Assembly: GCA_017937925.1 (NCBI GenBank)
Contig: JAGBCQ010000012.1
Location: 1 to 64,000 of the forward strand
Direction of reading: 5' to 3'
DNA: 64,000 nucleotides
From: Paraprevotella sp.
GTDB taxonomy: Bacteria; Bacteroidota; Bacteroidia; Bacteroidales; Bacteroidaceae
Part shown: positions 17,875-27,273 of the stretch, piece by piece
Layout: each line of letters begins with the position of its first letter
Position numbering within the stretch: the first letter of the stretch is position 1
Program-made: the position numbers and the translations under genes
The notes under the pieces: model-generated
Seen by the model: only the letters and a program-made list of their open reading frames with translations
What the model was told of the DNA's origin: nothing
Database searches by the model: none

Positions 17875-19065
17875 TCAGCACATTCGGTCACGATAATCCG
17901 GATAACCGAAATGACGATAATACTCTATCGTTCCGTCTGTATGCAACATTGCTATGGAAGGATGATTGATGCCATTGAACATATTGGTCTTAACCGTCGT
18001 ATAATGTATCATATCCTCAAAGATAACCTTATCTCCCACTTTCAATTCGTGATCAAAACGCCATGAGCCCATAAAGTCACCACTTAAACAACTATTGCCT
18101 CCCAAACGGTAAACATTGTCCGTCAACGATGCTTGATTTGCCGCATCAAAATCTAACGTTTCAGCACCTCTTACTGTAGGTTGGTATGGCATTTCCAAAC
18201 AATCGGGCATATGACAAGTAAAACTTACATCGAGAATAGCTGTACGTACCCCCTTGTTCTCTACAATATCCACTACAGATGCCACCAAAGGACCTGTTTG
18301 CCATGCGAATGCCGAACCGGGTTCTAATATGATTGACAGGTTCGGGTATCGTGAACGAAGACCTTGCAGTAGGTTTATCAGATGTTCAACATCATAATCT
18401 TTGCGCGTCATAAGATGACCACCACCTAAGTTCAACCATTTCAAACGTGGTAACCATTTACCGAACTTTGCCTCAAGGTGTTCCAATGTGCGTTCCAACG
18501 CATACGAAGAACTCTCACAATGACAATGACAATGGAATCCCTCTATCAGGTCAGGTAATTCTTCCGGCAATTGCGAAGCCATAATTCCGAAACGAGAACC
18601 GGGCGCACAAGGATTATATAAATCAACTTCAATTTCTGAATATTCTGGGTTGACACGTAGTCCACAAGAAATCGGAGTCGTAGCATGTTGTTCATTATAC
18701 TGCTTGACATTGCCACAGAAACGCTCATATTGAGTTAAAGAATTGAACGTAATATGGCTGCTACACTCCATGATTTGATTGAAATCACTTTCTGTATATG
18801 CCGGAGAATATGTATGTGCCCTACTACCAAACTCCTCGAATGCCAAACGTGCCTCATTGACAGAACTTGCTGTAGTGTGACTGATATATTCGCGGAATAT
18901 GGGAAAGGACTTCCAAAGTGCAAAAGCTTTGAATGCCAAGATTATTTCAACACCGGCACGGTCGGCTACACTCTTTATCAATTGCAGATTATTTCTCAAT
19001 AAATCTTCCTCTACAATATAACAAGGTGTAGGCACGCCTGTGTATGTCAACTTATCAGTCTTCAT
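17875..19065 (-). CDS. nspC: Carboxynorspermidine decarboxylase
   Basis: PLP enzyme of the alanine-racemase fold that decarboxylates carboxy(nor)spermidine, the last step of the alternative polyamine route common in Bacteroidales. 396 residues. PLP lysine in ILAFKAFALWKSF (Lys46); NLGGGHLMTRKDYD is the phosphate-binding glycine stretch; GGNSCLSGDFMG holds the cysteine from the partner active site. The ATG at 19065 overlaps the stop of the upstream PCMD gene (TGATG), so translation is probably coupled. No carboxyspermidine dehydrogenase gene lies beside it. Confidence 0.93.
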   Translation of the reverse strand: MKTDKLTYTGVPTPCYIVEEDLLRNNLQLIKSVADRAGVEIILAFKAFALWKSFPIFREYISHTTASSVNEARLAFEEFGSRAHTYSPAYTESDFNQIMECSSHITFNSLTQYERFCGNVKQYNEQHATTPISCGLRVNPEYSEIEVDLYNPCAPGSRFGIMASQLPEELPDLIEGFHCHCHCESSSYALERTLEHLEAKFGKWLPRLKWLNLGGGHLMTRKDYDVEHLINLLQGLRSRYPNLSIILEPGSAFAWQTGPLVASVVDIVENKGVRTAILDVSFTCHMPDCLEMPYQPTVRGAETLDFDAANQASLTDNVYRLGGNSCLSGDFMGSWRFDHELKVGDKVIFEDMIHYTTVKTNMFNGINHPSIAMLHTDGTIEYYRHFGYPDYRDRMC

Positions 19066-20021
19066 CAATAAACAAACTCTACATTATCAACCCAAAGTGT
19101 CGTACCAATGGAACCGATATATGCGCCACCATAGCTTGAGTCAAACTTAACGACTACATGGGTCGGCGTTTCGTTTTCATCAGCCCAACCTTCCTCTTTG
19201 ATTGGCACTACTTTTCCTTTACTGTTCTCGGCATTGAATGTCTTATCGCCTTCTAACATTCCCATATAATCGGCATAACCCGGTTTTTGAGTAATATCAC
19301 CATACTGTATAGTAAATTCGGCTCCGTTAACCCAGTCAGTATTCTTATTGAAACGGTGTACCATTGTACCTACACGTTTAGCATATATATTTCCCTTTTT
19401 GTCTTCCCAACGCTTTTGAAGGATAACGAGTACATCGGGCATATCCTTTCCTTCTACTTTGGAGATTCGACTGAAACCTGTTTGACGGATACGGTTGGCA
19501 TCGTCGGTTAGTTTAACCTTATAATCGAATTTCAATGCCTTTGGACGTTTAGTAAATGGTATGCCCAATGACAATTTGTTCATCGGATTGGACGTACTTG
19601 TAATCGGTTCCGGAACGTGGCCTAAGAACAATGAGCCGGCAGCCAACACCTCAATATTTACAATACCCATCACTTTCACTTTCTCCTCATGAGTCACCAA
19701 CTTTGCACAATAGCCATTGCCACGTTTCTCACGAAAAACAGATGTATTTGTTTTTGTAATACCACAAACACGTGCCATCACATTGGAAGTTCCCCACGGT
19801 GAACCTCCTTGGTTGGTGTATTCGTCATTATTGTTCCATACAGCGTCCGGACCAACCTCATACAACTGTTTGGTATCTCCTCCGATGATACGGCTCTCTT
19901 TAATATTTCTGACAATCCACTGATTGAAATCTCCATATTTAATCATCTCGTTTTGAGCTGTCACTTGCAAGCCCATACAAAATGCCATTGAACTGATGGC
20001 GAAAATCTTAATTCTTTTCAT
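19065..20021 (-). CDS. PCMD-domain outer-surface/periplasmic protein
   Basis: 318 residues with a cleavable signal peptide (MKRIKIFAISSMAFCMGLQV then TAQ). The C-terminal two thirds is a jelly-roll type domain ending in TLWVDNVEFVY, the hallmark of the PCMD (putative carbohydrate metabolism) family known almost only from Bacteroidetes, thought to bind glycans at the cell surface. It is second in a three-gene unit (outer-membrane barrel, PCMD, nspC), with an 18-bp gap upstream and a 1-bp overlap downstream. The link to polyamine synthesis is unexplained. Confidence 0.75.
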   Translation of the reverse strand: MKRIKIFAISSMAFCMGLQVTAQNEMIKYGDFNQWIVRNIKESRIIGGDTKQLYEVGPDAVWNNNDEYTNQGGSPWGTSNVMARVCGITKTNTSVFREKRGNGYCAKLVTHEEKVKVMGIVNIEVLAAGSLFLGHVPEPITSTSNPMNKLSLGIPFTKRPKALKFDYKVKLTDDANRIRQTGFSRISKVEGKDMPDVLVILQKRWEDKKGNIYAKRVGTMVHRFNKNTDWVNGAEFTIQYGDITQKPGYADYMGMLEGDKTFNAENSKGKVVPIKEEGWADENETPTHVVVKFDSSYGGAYIGSIGTTLWVDNVEFVY

Positions 20022-20039
20022 TATTGTTTTTATTCTATA

Positions 20040-21239
20040 TTAAAATGCTTCGTTTATATTAAATGCGAAGTTCGGTTTGTCCTTTGTAAATCCCAAGTCC
20101 AAACGAATGTTCACTCTCTTCTTGAATTCCCAACGATAACCTATACCATAGTTGGGCAATATTTGTTTCAAATAGATATGTTCAAAATTGCGGAACACAT
20201 TCGCTGCACCGACCCAAACGGCAATACCGCTTCGGCCTTTGATGTGTTGACGCAACTCCAATTGTGTCTCTATGATATTACGGTCACGATAACGTCCCTC
20301 ATAATATCCTCTCATACGACCTTGTACTCCGACTTGTGCCAATTTCGTCCATGGTACATCACCATAATTAAACAATGAATGGAATTCATAAGCAAGAACG
20401 CCACCTTTCCATACTTGTCGATAAGCACAATAAGTTATATCCGTAGATATGAAATCATAATTATTCCCGAAAAAGGACGGATAAAACATCTGTTCCAAAC
20501 GGAAATAATTTCCTCGATAAGCATTCAGCACAAAATCACGCGTATCGTATGAGAAATTCAGTCCCAAACCGGTACTTATTATCGACTTGTCTTCTCCGAA
20601 TAGTAAGGTCTCATTACTGAATCCATAGGCATTCACCCACTCAACATCCAAGACAGGACCAATAAAGATTGACTTATTCAAGCGGAAAAGAAAACTCGGT
20701 TTGAACTGTAACTTTATTCTGTCATACTCGCTCTTATTCTCATCATTACGTCCGTTTTCATACCCTATCCCCCAGAAATCGCTAGGGATACTATAAAACA
20801 TCAATTGATAATCAAGTCTATACTTATCTTGAGGCAAAAAGTTATTACCTCTCAATCCTACAGAAAATACGCCAGCCAATGATGCATTGGCATATAATGA
20901 AACATTAGATTTGGGCAGATTGACATCGGAACGGTCCCAAGAATACAAACCGGAAGCCGTCGCACCAATTCCTACTGATGTCGCTGCTGAATAGCTAGGA
21001 CCGAAAAGCATACTGAAATCAAACGCCTTGTCTTCTCTCTTATTGGTATTTCTCAAATAGCGAGCTATCCATTTAAAAGGATTTCGTGTTTTCTTTACTG
21101 TATCAATAGGTACAACAACCGTATCCGTTATGACACTGTCGACTGAAGACAATTGGGAGAACTCACCCTGACTTGATGCCTTTGAACAAAAAGAAGACAA
21201 CAAATAGAAAAGTGTTATATATAAGAGCCTATTTGACAT
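20040..21239 (-). CDS. BamA/TamA-type outer-membrane beta-barrel protein
   Basis: 399 residues. Signal peptide about 1-23, a short periplasmic linker, then from about residue 75 alternating amphipathic strands (SVGIGATASGLYSW, GVFSVGLRGNNFLP, YRLDYQLMFYSIPSDFWGIG) ending in RVNIRLDLGFTKDKPNFAFN and an aromatic C-terminus, as in the bacterial surface antigen (Omp85 C-terminal barrel) family. No POTRA repeats are obvious, so it is a short barrel rather than the main BamA. First gene of the unit with PCMD and nspC. Confidence 0.75.
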   Translation of the reverse strand: MSNRLLYITLFYLLSSFCSKASSQGEFSQLSSVDSVITDTVVVPIDTVKKTRNPFKWIARYLRNTNKREDKAFDFSMLFGPSYSAATSVGIGATASGLYSWDRSDVNLPKSNVSLYANASLAGVFSVGLRGNNFLPQDKYRLDYQLMFYSIPSDFWGIGYENGRNDENKSEYDRIKLQFKPSFLFRLNKSIFIGPVLDVEWVNAYGFSNETLLFGEDKSIISTGLGLNFSYDTRDFVLNAYRGNYFRLEQMFYPSFFGNNYDFISTDITYCAYRQVWKGGVLAYEFHSLFNYGDVPWTKLAQVGVQGRMRGYYEGRYRDRNIIETQLELRQHIKGRSGIAVWVGAANVFRNFEHIYLKQILPNYGIGYRWEFKKRVNIRLDLGFTKDKPNFAFNINEAF

Positions 21240-21258
21240 TCATTTAAATATATGGGTG

Positions 21259-21266
21259 CAAAATTA
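21259..21266 (-). promoter_or_regulatory. -7 box (TAATTTTG) for the barrel-PCMD-nspC operon
   Basis: Perfect TAnnTTTG on the minus strand, 19 bp upstream of the ATG at 21239; divergent from the fbp promoter. Confidence 0.55.
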
Positions 21267-21387
21267 CACTTTTTTATTCATACAAGAAACTGTTTTACGG
21301 CATATTGACGCTTTCTTAAAAGAATTAACATTATAGGAACTCACTCTAAAACAGTATGGTTTCTGAAATAAAAAGCGACTGAAAACA

Positions 21388-21418
21388 TTGTAAAGAATTG
21401 AAGAATTACGTAATTTTG
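21388..21418 (+). promoter_or_regulatory. Promoter (TTG-N20-TAATTTTG) for fbp
   Basis: -33 TTG at 21388-21390, 20 nt, then -7 TAATTTTG at 21411-21418. The ATG is 26 nt downstream. Confidence 0.6.
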
Positions 21419-21444
21419 TACAATTAACAAGATAAATCAGCCAC

Positions 21445-23454
21445 ATGACGAACGCATATTCGATTAGCAAAATACGCAGCGACATGAGAATTTTGGAGCT
21501 TCTCTCACAGACGGTTCCTAATATCGGTGCAGCCTGTTCGGAAATCATCAACTTGGAAGCCATCCTTAACCTTCCGAAAGGAACGGAACATTTCTTGGCA
21601 GACATTCACGGAGAATATGAAGCTTTCCAGCATATTTTAAAGAACGCATCAGGAAACATCAAACGCAAGGTATCTGAAATATTTGGTGACTCAATGGACG
21701 AAACTGAAATCAGAGAATTGTGTTCACTCATCTATTACCCTGAACAGAAACTACAATATATCAAAAACTCTGAAACGAACTTAGACGAGTATTATAGCAA
21801 GACACTGCATCACCTAGTCAGTATCTGCCAATCAGTGTCATCCAAATACACTCGTTCTAAAGTTCGTAAATCACTGCCACGTGAGTTCGCTTATATCATA
21901 GAAGAATTATTGCATGAATCGCCTCAGGACTATAACAAACAGGCTTATTTCAACCGTATTGTAGAAACCATCGTTGCTATCGGTCGTGCGAATGAATTTA
22001 TCTGTGCCATTTGTAATCTAATACAAAGACTGAGTATCGACCAATTGCATATCCTTGGTGACATATTCGACCGTGGACCGGGAGCACACATCATTATGGA
22101 CACCTTATGTAACTACCACAACTTTGACATACAATGGGGAAATCACGATGCGTTATGGATGGGAGCTGCGGCCGGTAACGATTGCTGTATTGCCAATGTG
22201 CTACGCTTATCGTTGCGTTATGGTAACATGGCAACTTTAGAGGACGGGTATGGTATCAACCTTGTTCCGCTAGCTACCTTTGCTATGGAAACATACGCCG
22301 ACGATCCTTGTCATTTCTTTGGACCTCAATTGGACGAGAACGACAAGAGTCATAACATGAAAACCCGACGCCTTATCGCACAAATGCACAAAGCCATCAG
22401 TGTCATACAATTCAAGCTGGAAGCTGCCATGATTGACAGCCGACCGGAATGGAATATGCAGGAGCGCAAACAACTGGAATATATCGACTTTGAACGAAAG
22501 TTATTCGTTCGTGACGGAAAAGAATACACCATGCGTGAGTGCTACTTCCCCACTATTGACCCACAGTCGCCTTACAAATTGACACCGGAGGAACAAGAAT
22601 TGGTAAAGAAACTGCATCATTCGTTCCGAGTGAGCGACAAACTGAACAAGCACGTTCAATGCCTATTCTCTCATGGTGGTATGTATGGCATTTTCAATTC
22701 CAATCTTCTATTCCATGCCTCTGTCCCTTTGAACGAAGACGGGACATTAAAGGAAGTTGACATCAATGGCGAAAAAGTCAAAGGACGCGCTTTACTTGAT
22801 AAGATTGGTATGGTGCTACGTTCTGCTTTTAATAGCGACACTGCCGCTACCGACAAACGATTTGCCATCGACTATTTTTGGTATTTATGGTGTGGCACTG
22901 ACTCTCCACTTTTCGACAAGTCCAAAATGACTACGTTCGAACGTTATTTCTTGGAAGATAAGAGCACCCATACCGAAGAAAAAGGATATTATTACAAACT
23001 GAGGGACAACGAAAGTGTGTGCGATATGCTTTTGGATGAGTTTGGCGTAAAAGGGGAACATCGACATATCATCAATGGTCACGTTCCGGTTCGTGTCGGA
23101 CGCGGAGAGAATCCCATCAAAGCGAACGGTAAACTGATGGTCATTGACGGTGGATTTGCTAAAGCATACCATAACACTACAGGTATAGCAGGCTACACGT
23201 TGGTTTTCCACAGTCGCGGATTCCAATTGGTACAACACGAGCCCTTTACTTCGGCTGAGGAGGCCATCAAGAATGGAACAGACATTGTCAGTTCTACGCA
23301 AATCGTGGAACTCAGTTCGCAGAGAATGATGGTAAGAGATACCGACAAAGGTGTTAAGATAATCGGACAAATAGAAGAATTAAAAGAATTGCTTTATGCA
23401 TACAGGCATGGTCTGATTAAAGAAAGTACAAAAAACAAGTTCCGCTATTATTGA
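21445..23454 (+). CDS. fbp: Class III fructose-1,6-bisphosphatase
   Basis: Dephosphorylates fructose-1,6-bisphosphate to fructose-6-phosphate in gluconeogenesis. 669 residues, typical for the class III enzymes of Firmicutes and Bacteroidetes, which use a calcineurin-type metallophosphatase core: FLADIHGEYEAF (Asp53, His55), LGDIFDRGPGAH, QWGNHDALWMGAA, and the later INGHVPVRVGRGE and LMVIDGG. The rest is the family-specific insertion. Single-gene unit with its own promoter. Its last codons form one arm of the terminator, so stop codon and terminator overlap. Confidence 0.95.
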   Translation: MTNAYSISKIRSDMRILELLSQTVPNIGAACSEIINLEAILNLPKGTEHFLADIHGEYEAFQHILKNASGNIKRKVSEIFGDSMDETEIRELCSLIYYPEQKLQYIKNSETNLDEYYSKTLHHLVSICQSVSSKYTRSKVRKSLPREFAYIIEELLHESPQDYNKQAYFNRIVETIVAIGRANEFICAICNLIQRLSIDQLHILGDIFDRGPGAHIIMDTLCNYHNFDIQWGNHDALWMGAAAGNDCCIANVLRLSLRYGNMATLEDGYGINLVPLATFAMETYADDPCHFFGPQLDENDKSHNMKTRRLIAQMHKAISVIQFKLEAAMIDSRPEWNMQERKQLEYIDFERKLFVRDGKEYTMRECYFPTIDPQSPYKLTPEEQELVKKLHHSFRVSDKLNKHVQCLFSHGGMYGIFNSNLLFHASVPLNEDGTLKEVDINGEKVKGRALLDKIGMVLRSAFNSDTAATDKRFAIDYFWYLWCGTDSPLFDKSKMTTFERYFLEDKSTHTEEKGYYYKLRDNESVCDMLLDEFGVKGEHRHIINGHVPVRVGRGENPIKANGKLMVIDGGFAKAYHNTTGIAGYTLVFHSRGFQLVQHEPFTSAEEAIKNGTDIVSSTQIVELSSQRMMVRDTDKGVKIIGQIEELKELLYAYRHGLIKESTKNKFRYY

Positions 23455-23476
23455 TGTAGCGGAACTTGTTTTTTTA
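23435..23476 (+). terminator. fbp terminator overlapping the coding end
   Basis: 13-bp stem ACAAGTTCCGCTA / TAGCGGAACTTGT followed by TTTTTTT. The left arm lies inside the last codons of fbp and the stop codon is in the loop. The T run also overlaps the end of the convergent nucleotidase gene, so it may serve both. Confidence 0.85.
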
Positions 23477-25171
23477 ATCTGCTTTATGACGGTATCCGAA
23501 AAGCAATTCACGATCGCGCCGGCAGGCCGGAACAACCCAATCGTCCGGAACGAAACGCCAATGGTTCAAAGGTTGAGCATCAACCACTCCTCTCCTCTTT
23601 ATATACTCTATCAGATAGTGACGCAAGTCTTTCTCGGTACTCCAAACAAGCCGTTTCAGCAGTTCTTCGTGCGATAAGCCCGTCCCTTTTGTAAATAATT
23701 CTCCACCTCCATTACCTCTATATGAATTGGAAGTAACCGTATAGTATTCATCCGGATTAAAAGGTGTCCCATCAGCCATACTTATTATATTGACTTTCTC
23801 ACCAATAGGTTTTGTCACATCTACCTCATAACGAATACCGGCAGCCGAATCGAAATTATAAGCTAAATTCAAAAATCCCATTCGCTTTCCGCCCTCAAGC
23901 ACATAATCCAACAACATAATATGCTCGTCCGGACTTTTCATCTGCCGTACCCAGAGAGAATAGCTCATTTCCAGAATACCTTTTATTTCCGCTCCCGTAA
24001 ATTTCATCACATACAAACTGTTCTCATGCGAATACAGTTTGAACATATCCCTTACACAAACATCTCCTCCTTTGATTTGTGCAGAGAACGACAGTGGCGC
24101 GGCAAAGGAAATTTGCGCTCCGGTCACCTCTAATTGGGTACTATGAATAAGGTCTATGAATGCCGACGAACCGAAATAAGCATCTTCACTAGTTACCGTA
24201 TGCGTAAATTCACCTATCTTCTGTTTTACATAATACTCCGTATTACGCAGATGACGCTTAAAATATTTATGGAAATAACTGGTGTTATCGGACTTATAAA
24301 AGGACAAATCCGTTATCTTACCCTCTACCTGCTTCAAGGTCTTTTTCCCATCCTGAATTAGAATCTCTAAATCCACCTCACAAACGACATTTGCCATATT
24401 AGAAGGCGCACAACACATGACTTCCTTTCCATCGGAAGACACCACTTTCTCACAATTACGGGCATGGTCGTGACCATAACAAATGACATCAAATCCGGAC
24501 ACATTCCTAGCAACGTCGAAAGCCGCATTCTCTACATAATCCGAATTGACGATACCACCTTGCTTGCCTGAATGAAACAACCCGACCAACACATCAGGAC
24601 GCTCCTTTTCCTTTATTTCCTTAGCCCACCTTGTGGCAGAAGACACCATATCTTCAAAATATAAACCCTCCCAAAGGTCAGGCGACAACCAGTTTGGGAC
24701 TGCCGGCGTTGTCATACCCATGATAGCGATTCTTATACCGCTACGTTCAATGACTGTATATGGGGGTAAATAACAATCTCCGCTCGTCTTATCTATAATA
24801 TTCGCACATACTATAGGGAAATCACAATCGGCTATCCATTTATCATATACCTGATGTCCTGTTTCCAAATCATGATTGCCTATCGTTGCCACATCATAGC
24901 CCATATAGTTCATCACCTCAGCAGCCAGATTTTTATTTCCTACAGGATTGACATTATTATAATATATTGCCGGCGTTCCTTGTAACATATCACCACCATC
25001 CATCATTATCAACCTTTCGCCATATTGCTTTCTTAATGATAAGATATAAGCATACACCCTTGCCAGACTTCCTCTTACAGGACGTTCGTTGACATAGTCC
25101 CACATAAAGAAGTTGCCATGCACGTCGCTCGTATGCACTATCTTAATCTGTATGACCGACTGACTAGACAT
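23474..25171 (-). CDS. 5'-nucleotidase / metallophosphatase (UshA-like)
   Basis: 565 residues from the ATG at 25171; I reject the longer frame to 25252 because its extra 27 residues match nothing and have no Shine-Dalgarno-like lead. N-terminal calcineurin-like domain: IVHTSDVHGNFF (Asp16, His18), MMDGGDMLQGTP, ATIGNHDLETG, VLVGLFHSGKQGG, CYGHDHARNC. C-terminal 5'-nucleotidase domain with the TSNSYRGNGGGELFTKG substrate loop. No clear signal peptide, so the protein may be cytosolic, unlike classic periplasmic UshA. Likely hydrolyses nucleotides or 2',3'-cyclic nucleotides. Confidence 0.85.
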   Translation of the reverse strand: MSSQSVIQIKIVHTSDVHGNFFMWDYVNERPVRGSLARVYAYILSLRKQYGERLIMMDGGDMLQGTPAIYYNNVNPVGNKNLAAEVMNYMGYDVATIGNHDLETGHQVYDKWIADCDFPIVCANIIDKTSGDCYLPPYTVIERSGIRIAIMGMTTPAVPNWLSPDLWEGLYFEDMVSSATRWAKEIKEKERPDVLVGLFHSGKQGGIVNSDYVENAAFDVARNVSGFDVICYGHDHARNCEKVVSSDGKEVMCCAPSNMANVVCEVDLEILIQDGKKTLKQVEGKITDLSFYKSDNTSYFHKYFKRHLRNTEYYVKQKIGEFTHTVTSEDAYFGSSAFIDLIHSTQLEVTGAQISFAAPLSFSAQIKGGDVCVRDMFKLYSHENSLYVMKFTGAEIKGILEMSYSLWVRQMKSPDEHIMLLDYVLEGGKRMGFLNLAYNFDSAAGIRYEVDVTKPIGEKVNIISMADGTPFNPDEYYTVTSNSYRGNGGGELFTKGTGLSHEELLKRLVWSTEKDLRHYLIEYIKRRGVVDAQPLNHWRFVPDDWVVPACRRDRELLFGYRHKAD

Positions 25172-25292
25172 ATTATTATAGGTCGATAACGAAAATATAT
25201 TATTTAATGCAAAAATAACAATAATGTCTTCTAACAACAAGCTCATTGGCATCTAAATTGTAGATATTTTTACATAAAAGGAGGAAATGAAT

Positions 25293-25958
25293 ATGGCATT
25301 CGTTGATTATTATAAGATTATGGGTATCCCTAAAGATACACCTCAAAAGGACATCAAGACAGCATACAAAAAGAGAGCAAAGCAGTTTCATCCGGACTTG
25401 CATCCCGACGACCCAAAGGCCAAAGCAAAATTTCAGGCCTTGAATGAAGCTTTTGATGTACTGAGCGACCCTGACAAGCGTGCAAAATACGACCAATATG
25501 GTGAACATTGGAAACAGGCAGAACTCGGACAAGGAGCATACGACAGCGGATACGGTTCTGAGGGTTTCGACTTCAGTCAATTCAGCGGTGGCGGTTTTTC
25601 TGATTTCTTCACCCAAATGTTCGGAGAAGATTCTCAAGCACACCATTATAGATACCGTCATAACGCTGGTTTTAACCCTTTTACACAACAAAATACAGAT
25701 AGAGAATGTACTGTGACAATAGATATGTACACAGCGCTTTTGGGTGGAGAAATCATCGTACAAACTCCGGGTAACGACCGTCTGAAACTCAACGTCAAGC
25801 CCGGAACACAACCGGGGACAAAGGTCCGCCTAAAAGGTAAAGGCGACATCAGTCCCGATGGCAGTCGTGGCAATCTGATTCTTACCTATAAAGTAGAATT
25901 GCCAACACATCTTAATGATAAGCAAAAGCAACTATTGAAACAGATGAAGACATCATAA
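25293..25958 (+). CDS. DnaJ-domain (CbpA-like) co-chaperone
   Basis: J-domain protein that stimulates a DnaK-type ATPase. 221 residues from ATG 25293, which has an AGGAGG 8 nt upstream; the ATG at 25287 is only 2 nt from it. J domain about 3-70 with HPD at 33-35, Gly/Phe-rich linker (about 85-110), then one DnaJ C-terminal-like beta domain (ECTVTIDMYTALLGGEIIVQ; PGTQPGTKVRLKGKG). No zinc-finger cysteines, so it is CbpA-like rather than DnaJ, and shorter than usual (about 300), with only one substrate-binding beta domain. Confidence 0.85.
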   Translation: MAFVDYYKIMGIPKDTPQKDIKTAYKKRAKQFHPDLHPDDPKAKAKFQALNEAFDVLSDPDKRAKYDQYGEHWKQAELGQGAYDSGYGSEGFDFSQFSGGGFSDFFTQMFGEDSQAHHYRYRHNAGFNPFTQQNTDRECTVTIDMYTALLGGEIIVQTPGNDRLKLNVKPGTQPGTKVRLKGKGDISPDGSRGNLILTYKVELPTHLNDKQKQLLKQMKTS

Positions 25959-25994
25959 AAAGTCCGACATCTTGGTTTGTCGCGAAAGAAGAAC

Positions 25995-26002
25995 TATCTT
26001 TG
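25995..26002 (+). promoter_or_regulatory. -7 box (TATCTTTG) for the flavodiiron protein gene
   Basis: Perfect TAnnTTTG with a TTG about 20 nt upstream, 29 bp before the ATG at 26032. Confidence 0.55.
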
Positions 26003-26031
26003 CATACAAATTAACATCAACACATTAAATC

Positions 26032-27201
26032 ATGAACAAGAACATAACAGAATTTGTAAAATACATAGGAGCGGACGATACCGACCTTGATTTATTCGAG
26101 AGCCAATACATCATTCCTAATGGCATTTCATATAACTCATACGTCATCCTTGACGAGAAAATCGCAGTGATGGATACCATCGACCAACGTAAGACTGACG
26201 AATGGTTTGACAATTTGGAAAAGACATTGAACGGGAAAACGCCCGACTACCTTATTGTACAACACATGGAACCCGACCATGCTGCCAACATAGGACGCTT
26301 TGCAGAAAAATACCCCAACGCTACTATCGTTGCCACAGCCAAAGCGATACAGATGATGCCACAGTTCTTCGAGGACATCGACTTTGCTGAGCGCACCATA
26401 GCTGTCAAGGAAGGGGAAAAACTTTGTTTGGGTAAGCATACTTTGAACTTTATCATGGCTCCGATGGTACATTGGCCTGAGGTCATGTTGACATACGAAG
26501 AAAGCGAGAAAATACTATTCTCTGCCGACGCGTTTGGTAAGTTCGGCGCTTTGTGTCACGAAGAAGATTGGGCGTGCGAAGCTCGTCGCTATTACTTTAA
26601 CATCGTAGGTAAATATGGTGTACAAGTACAAACCCTTCTCAAGAAAGCAAGTGCATTGGATATAGCCACCATTTGTCCTTTACATGGTCCTATCCTGACA
26701 GAGAACTTAGGCTATTATATTGGTCTTTACGACACATGGAGCAGCTACCGCCCCGAGACAGAAGGCGTACTTGTAGCATACGCTTCCATTCATGGTAACA
26801 CAGCCATTGCCGCGAAGAAAATAGCAGACATTTTAAAAGAAAAAGGTGCTCAGAAAGTTACCATTACCGACTTGTCACGCGATGATATGGCAGAAGCTGT
26901 TGAAGACGCATTCAGATATGGCAAAATGATTGTAGCAGCCTCATCATACGATGCCGGATTGTTCCCACCTATGCATGACTTCCTACACCACTTGAAAATT
27001 AAGAATTTCCAAAACCGCCGTGTAGGTATCATAGAAAATGGTTCATGGGCTCCTTGTGCAGGACGTGTCATGCAGGATATGTTCGGACAGATGAAGGACA
27101 TTACCATCGTCAACCCAATGGTAACGATTCGTAGCACCATGAAAGAAGCAGACCTTCCAAAATTAGAAATGCTTGCCGAAGAAATTCTAGCCGAAGAATA
27201 A
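26032..27201 (+). CDS. fprA: FprA-type flavodiiron protein (A-type flavoprotein)
   Basis: Reduces O2 to water (or NO to N2O) as oxygen defence in anaerobes. 389 residues. N-terminal metallo-beta-lactamase-like domain with the diiron ligands HMEPDHAANIG (His78, Glu80, Asp82, His83), then the MVHWPE and FSADAFGKFG segments and CPLHGPI. C-terminal flavodoxin domain from about 245 (VLVAYASIHGNTAIAAKKIA; SSYDAGLFPPMHDFLHHL). No rubredoxin extension, so a separate electron donor is needed. Single gene ending at a hairpin terminator. Confidence 0.93.
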   Translation: MNKNITEFVKYIGADDTDLDLFESQYIIPNGISYNSYVILDEKIAVMDTIDQRKTDEWFDNLEKTLNGKTPDYLIVQHMEPDHAANIGRFAEKYPNATIVATAKAIQMMPQFFEDIDFAERTIAVKEGEKLCLGKHTLNFIMAPMVHWPEVMLTYEESEKILFSADAFGKFGALCHEEDWACEARRYYFNIVGKYGVQVQTLLKKASALDIATICPLHGPILTENLGYYIGLYDTWSSYRPETEGVLVAYASIHGNTAIAAKKIADILKEKGAQKVTITDLSRDDMAEAVEDAFRYGKMIVAASSYDAGLFPPMHDFLHHLKIKNFQNRRVGIIENGSWAPCAGRVMQDMFGQMKDITIVNPMVTIRSTMKEADLPKLEMLAEEILAEE

Positions 27202-27225
27202 AATATAGTTAAATGTAAAATCTCT

Positions 27226-27264
27226 GGAGGGTGTCCTTTTTACTTTGTGATCACCCTCCTTTTC
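27226..27264 (+). terminator. Terminator after fprA
   Basis: Stem GGAGGGTG / CACCCTCC followed by TTTT. On the other strand it lies just past the stop of the restriction enzyme gene and is followed by few T's, so the main role is for fprA. Confidence 0.75.
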
Positions 27265-27273
27265 AATGAATTA

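Noticed and set aside
25172..25252. N-terminal extension of the 5'-nucleotidase
   Set aside because: Not a proper signal peptide (acidic LLLEDI near its start), no ribosome-binding site; the domain starts right after the ATG at 25171.
25200..25811. Minus-strand 203-codon frame over the DnaJ-type gene
   Set aside because: Cysteine/valine-rich, no domain, lies fully antisense to a clear J-domain gene and partly over the start of the nucleotidase gene; a shadow frame.
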